DNA of 7,070 bases. Source: Treponema sp. GTDB lineage: Bacteria > Spirochaetota > Spirochaetia > Treponematales > Treponemataceae. The position numbers and the translations under genes are program-made. Below, in pieces: positions 5,107 through 7,070 of this stretch; the stretch's first letter is position 1; the number at the start of each line of letters is the position of its first letter. The notes under the pieces were generated by a model that saw only the letters and a list, made by a program, of their open reading frames with translations, was not told the origin of the DNA and searched no databases. The stretch is from the NCBI GenBank assembly GCA_017613485.1, contig JAGADS010000095.1:1-7070 (forward strand), read 5' to 3'.

Positions 5107-6813
5107 TTAAGGTGTTGTGTACATCGATTTTAGTATTTTTGAATGATATCGTTTTAAATCTTCAATCCTCACATATCTGGAATCAAAATTGATGCCAAGG
5201 ATTTTATCCAGCTCATCCACGACATACTCTCTTCTGTTCAATGAATATATGTCCTTGGACAATTCTGTTGCCATGGCAGAATTTAATCCGTCAATTATTT
5301 TCCTGCCGGAGTATTGATGTTTCAATCTGAGCTCAAGCATTCTGAGCATGGTGAGAGAAATGAAACAGGTAAGGAAATGAGCTTCTATATGTTCCCTTGT
5401 ACGTACAAAAACAGGTCTGCCTTTCAGGTCTGTTTTTGTAATTCTGAAAGATTCTTCTATACGCCATAACCCTCGGTATTTGGAAATAACTTCAGAAAGG
5501 GACAACTGGGTCTCCGATGTGACTATGAGATAATATCCGTCTAAAGCTTCATCTTCTGATATTTTTTCCTGATTAAGCTCTGTTTGCGTGGTTACCGTTT
5601 TACTTTTCAGTCCAGTAATCTTATCTACTGAAAACTCATCAATGTATTTTTTCATTCCGGTGTGACAGCTTTGTTTGAATTTAGTCGGATTGGCAGCAAG
5701 AACAGCTATTTTATCAAGAAGATTGTCACGGGTGTTTTTCTCCTTTACCTGATATTTCTCTGACCAGATGCATACAACTTTTTGGCGATGAAGATGCTTC
5801 GTTCCGTCAGGATACGGGACTGTTATTTCTCTTATAAATTCCTTGAATTTGAAATCATGCTGAGAATTGAAATGCCATCCTTCATCTGACAGTACCTGAG
5901 ACTTGAGTTGTTTACTTGCACCGCGTATCTTCTGACTGACAATATAACCGTTGTTGCTGCTGAGGATATATCCAAGATTTGCTCCGCTGTTTAACCCCTT
6001 ATCTGCGGTAATAATTACTTTCTCTGAAGCGTACCGATGCTTTACATCATCGAAAGACGGTTTTAATGTACTGCAATCTGCCGTATTGCCGTCATACAGG
6101 TAGAAATCAACGGGTAATCCCTGATTATCAATGAATAACCCCATCTGAACAATTGGATTTGGACGATGTTCTTTACTGCATCCCTTCTTACGAAAATCAT
6201 CGGCTTCATCAATTTCAAAAAAATAGTTTGTTACATCATAGTAAATAATTTCAGTATTGCGATTGTACTTCTCACACAATTGATTGTGCATCCGTTCAAC
6301 GATTTCATTCTTGTATTCATGAAACAACGTCAGTGATTTGTACAGCTGTTCTATTTTGATTTCATAATCTTCCATGAAAAAATCGAAACCTTTTTCCAAG
6401 GATGCTTTCTTTGAATTTGGTTTCAACACCCGCATAAAACAAAGGAATTTGAGACAGTCATCAATACTGTACTCAATATCCGTCTGTGATTGGATTTCTT
6501 CGCAGACTTTATCCAGTCCAAGTTCCTGATACATCTTATCAAGATAAAAGTAGCCGTAGTTTCTTAACGTATTCCTGTCAGAAATCTTCTCAGCAAGATT
6601 GATGGTTAACTTAATGAAAGCTTCTTTTTTATTCTGCTCATTTCTATATTTTTCAATAAGTTTGTTAACCGCATCCGGATCGTTCTTTGTCAGTTCTGAT
6701 TCTGTCCCAAGATATTCAACTGTTCTCTGCTTAACTTTGCCGTTTTCACGATAGCCTTCAACCAGAACAATGCTTACCTGTCCATTTGCTCTTTTAATCC
6801 TGCGAACAAACAT
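5107..6813 (-). CDS. IS1634-family DDE transposase
   Basis: This 568-residue transposase cuts and joins the ends of its own element. The N-terminus MFVRRIKRANGQVSIVLVEGYRENGKVKQR and the following YLG segment are typical of IS1634-type proteins. The RNase H-like catalytic core is visible. The first Asp is in YYDVTNYFF (D193), the second is in ITADKGLNSG (D271), and the Glu comes after a long beta-rich insertion in YRGLWRIEESFR (E453), with Lys seven residues later (K460), as in the E-x6-K signature of IS4-like transposases. All key residues are present and the length is normal, so the enzyme is probably functional. I chose ATG 6813, preceded by AAGGAG at about 6 bp. An in-frame ATG at 6882 would add 23 residues, but it lies upstream of the predicted promoter and lacks a ribosome site. 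The gene ends 42 bp from the left inverted repeat and no accessory gene is present. Confidence 0.92.
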   Translation of the reverse strand: MFVRRIKRANGQVSIVLVEGYRENGKVKQRTVEYLGTESELTKNDPDAVNKLIEKYRNEQNKKEAFIKLTINLAEKISDRNTLRNYGYFYLDKMYQELGLDKVCEEIQSQTDIEYSIDDCLKFLCFMRVLKPNSKKASLEKGFDFFMEDYEIKIEQLYKSLTLFHEYKNEIVERMHNQLCEKYNRNTEIIYYDVTNYFFEIDEADDFRKKGCSKEHRPNPIVQMGLFIDNQGLPVDFYLYDGNTADCSTLKPSFDDVKHRYASEKVIITADKGLNSGANLGYILSSNNGYIVSQKIRGASKQLKSQVLSDEGWHFNSQHDFKFKEFIREITVPYPDGTKHLHRQKVVCIWSEKYQVKEKNTRDNLLDKIAVLAANPTKFKQSCHTGMKKYIDEFSVDKITGLKSKTVTTQTELNQEKISEDEALDGYYLIVTSETQLSLSEVISKYRGLWRIEESFRITKTDLKGRPVFVRTREHIEAHFLTCFISLTMLRMLELRLKHQYSGRKIIDGLNSAMATELSKDIYSLNRREYVVDELDKILGINFDSRYVRIEDLKRYHSKILKSMYTTP

Positions 6814-6850
6814 TTTGGACTCCTTAATATCAAAAGACAACCTCAAGAAT

Positions 6851-6879
6851 ATTATACCATATACATTACGTATACACAA
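6851..6879 (-). promoter_or_regulatory. Transposase promoter with extended -10 and a spacer palindrome
   Basis: On the minus strand, a perfect TATAAT (plus positions 6851-6856) is preceded by TGG, making an extended -10. TTGTGT (6874-6879) lies 17 bp upstream as a weak -35. The start of transcription would be near 6844, giving a leader of about 30 nt with the AAGGAG site. The spacer contains a TATAC-n5-GTATA inverted repeat (6860-6874), which could be an operator or could be chance in AT-rich DNA. Confidence 0.6.
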
Positions 6880-6888
6880 CATAATTAT

Positions 6889-6917
6889 TTAAAGAAAAAC
6901 CTCTTTTTTCAAGAGGT
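6889..6917 (-). terminator. Inward-facing terminator at the right end of the IS
   Basis: ACCTCTT (6899-6905) and AAGAGGT (6911-6917) form a perfect 7 bp stem with a 5-base loop. Read on the minus strand, the stem is followed by TTTTTCTTT, the form of an intrinsic terminator. It lies between the right inverted repeat and the transposase promoter. It would therefore stop transcripts entering from the right flank before they reach the transposase gene, while leaving the element's own promoter unaffected. Confidence 0.7.
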
Positions 6918-6929
6918 CTGTGATGGTTT

Positions 6930-6944
6930 AGTATCAAACTCGGG
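6930..6944 (-). repeat. IS right terminal inverted repeat
   Basis: This is the exact reverse complement of the left repeat at 5051-5065. In the reading frame of the adjoining miaA fragment, the repeat is entered with a TAG at 6929-6931. The IS end therefore supplies no start for the truncated gene. Confidence 0.88.
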
Positions 6945-7070
6945 AAAATAAGCAGCATGCTTTGGATATTCCTTCGTTGCAGTTTGCAATTTTACCGCGT
7001 GAACGTGAGGAACTGAGGAAACGCATTGCGGCAAGATTCAGTCAGATGGTGGAGCAGGGACTGGTTGAGG
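6945..7070 (+). CDS. miaA: Internal fragment of tRNA dimethylallyltransferase (MiaA), 5' part missing, runs off the window
   Basis: From codon 6947 the open frame reads NKQHALDIPSLQFAILPRE and then REELRKRIAARFSQMVEQGLVE to the window end. The FAI-x-P-x-x-R...L...RI..RF..M...GLVEE pattern is characteristic of MiaA, which transfers a dimethylallyl group from DMAPP to A37 of tRNAs that read UNN codons. In the family this segment falls in the middle-to-late part of a protein of about 300-320 residues, after the P-loop and the tRNA insertion domain. No start codon or N-terminal domain is present: the frame is stopped by TAG at 6929 within the IS end. The left flank of the IS does not contain the missing 5' part. 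The fragment would be inactive as it stands unless the junction is an assembly artefact. Confidence 0.82.

Larger units (their letters stand above)
5051..6944 (-). mobile_element. Complete IS1634-family insertion sequence
   Basis: The element is about 1.89 kb, bounded by perfect 15 bp terminal inverted repeats (5051-5065 and 6930-6944). It carries a single uninterrupted transposase gene on the minus strand that occupies most of its length. The protein family, the single long gene and the size agree with the IS1634 family of DDE elements. Outside the repeats, TTATT (5044-5048) and AATAA (6947-6951) are also mirror-related, two bases beyond the arms, so the true ends could lie a few bases further out. 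I see no direct target-site duplication: the left flank ends ATTAA and the right flank begins AAAAT. The gene and its promoter look intact, so the element may be active. Its right edge abuts a cut miaA gene. Confidence 0.88.

Noticed and set aside
6814..6882. Upstream ATG 6882 for the transposase
   Set aside because: The added 23 residues cover the promoter and leader, are not family-like, and ATG 6813 has a strong AAGGAG.
1..7070. CRISPR array, tRNA or rRNA genes
   Set aside because: No regularly spaced repeats and no tRNA- or rRNA-like sequence were seen on either strand.

Overview
The window looks like chromosomal DNA of a moderately AT-rich Gram-negative bacterium, most likely a proteobacterium. 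It carries Hcp-type type VI secretion proteins and a fragment of a proteobacterial-style MiaA. The mix of Hcp, the AAA-ATPase-like (PF09820) family and an IS1634-type element would suit a gut or rumen gammaproteobacterium such as a Succinivibrionaceae member. That last placement is a guess.

Layout. (1) Positions 174-1880, minus strand: three consecutive, divergent hcp-like genes with 16 and 26 bp between them, each with its own Shine-Dalgarno, ending at an intrinsic terminator. No other type VI gene is visible. (2) 1881-2435: a 555 bp AT-rich intergenic stretch ending in a strong sigma70-type promoter that points right. (3) 2436-3898, plus strand: a decayed AAA-ATPase-like gene with a -1 and a +1 frameshift and no C-terminal nuclease half. 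It is joined to a small gene of unknown function that also appears frameshifted, in an A run. (4) 4070-4884, plus strand: two intact small genes, one of unknown function with a GDPSYF motif and one stand-alone TfoX N-terminal-domain protein. (5) 5051-6944: a complete IS1634-family insertion sequence with 15 bp perfect terminal inverted repeats, an intact 568-aa DDE transposase on the minus strand, an extended -10 promoter, and a terminator hairpin at the right end that would block transcription entering from outside. (6) 6945-7070: an internal part of miaA, in frame from the IS edge and running off the window.

The genes do not form one pathway. The hcp cluster is the only clear functional unit and could supply alternative tube proteins or Hcp-borne cargo to a type VI apparatus encoded elsewhere. 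The rest reads as an accessory region with gene decay and an IS. The main structural oddity is that miaA is cut at the right IS end while the DNA beyond the left end is not its missing 5' part and no target-site duplication is visible. This points to an IS-mediated rearrangement or an assembly join across a repeated IS.
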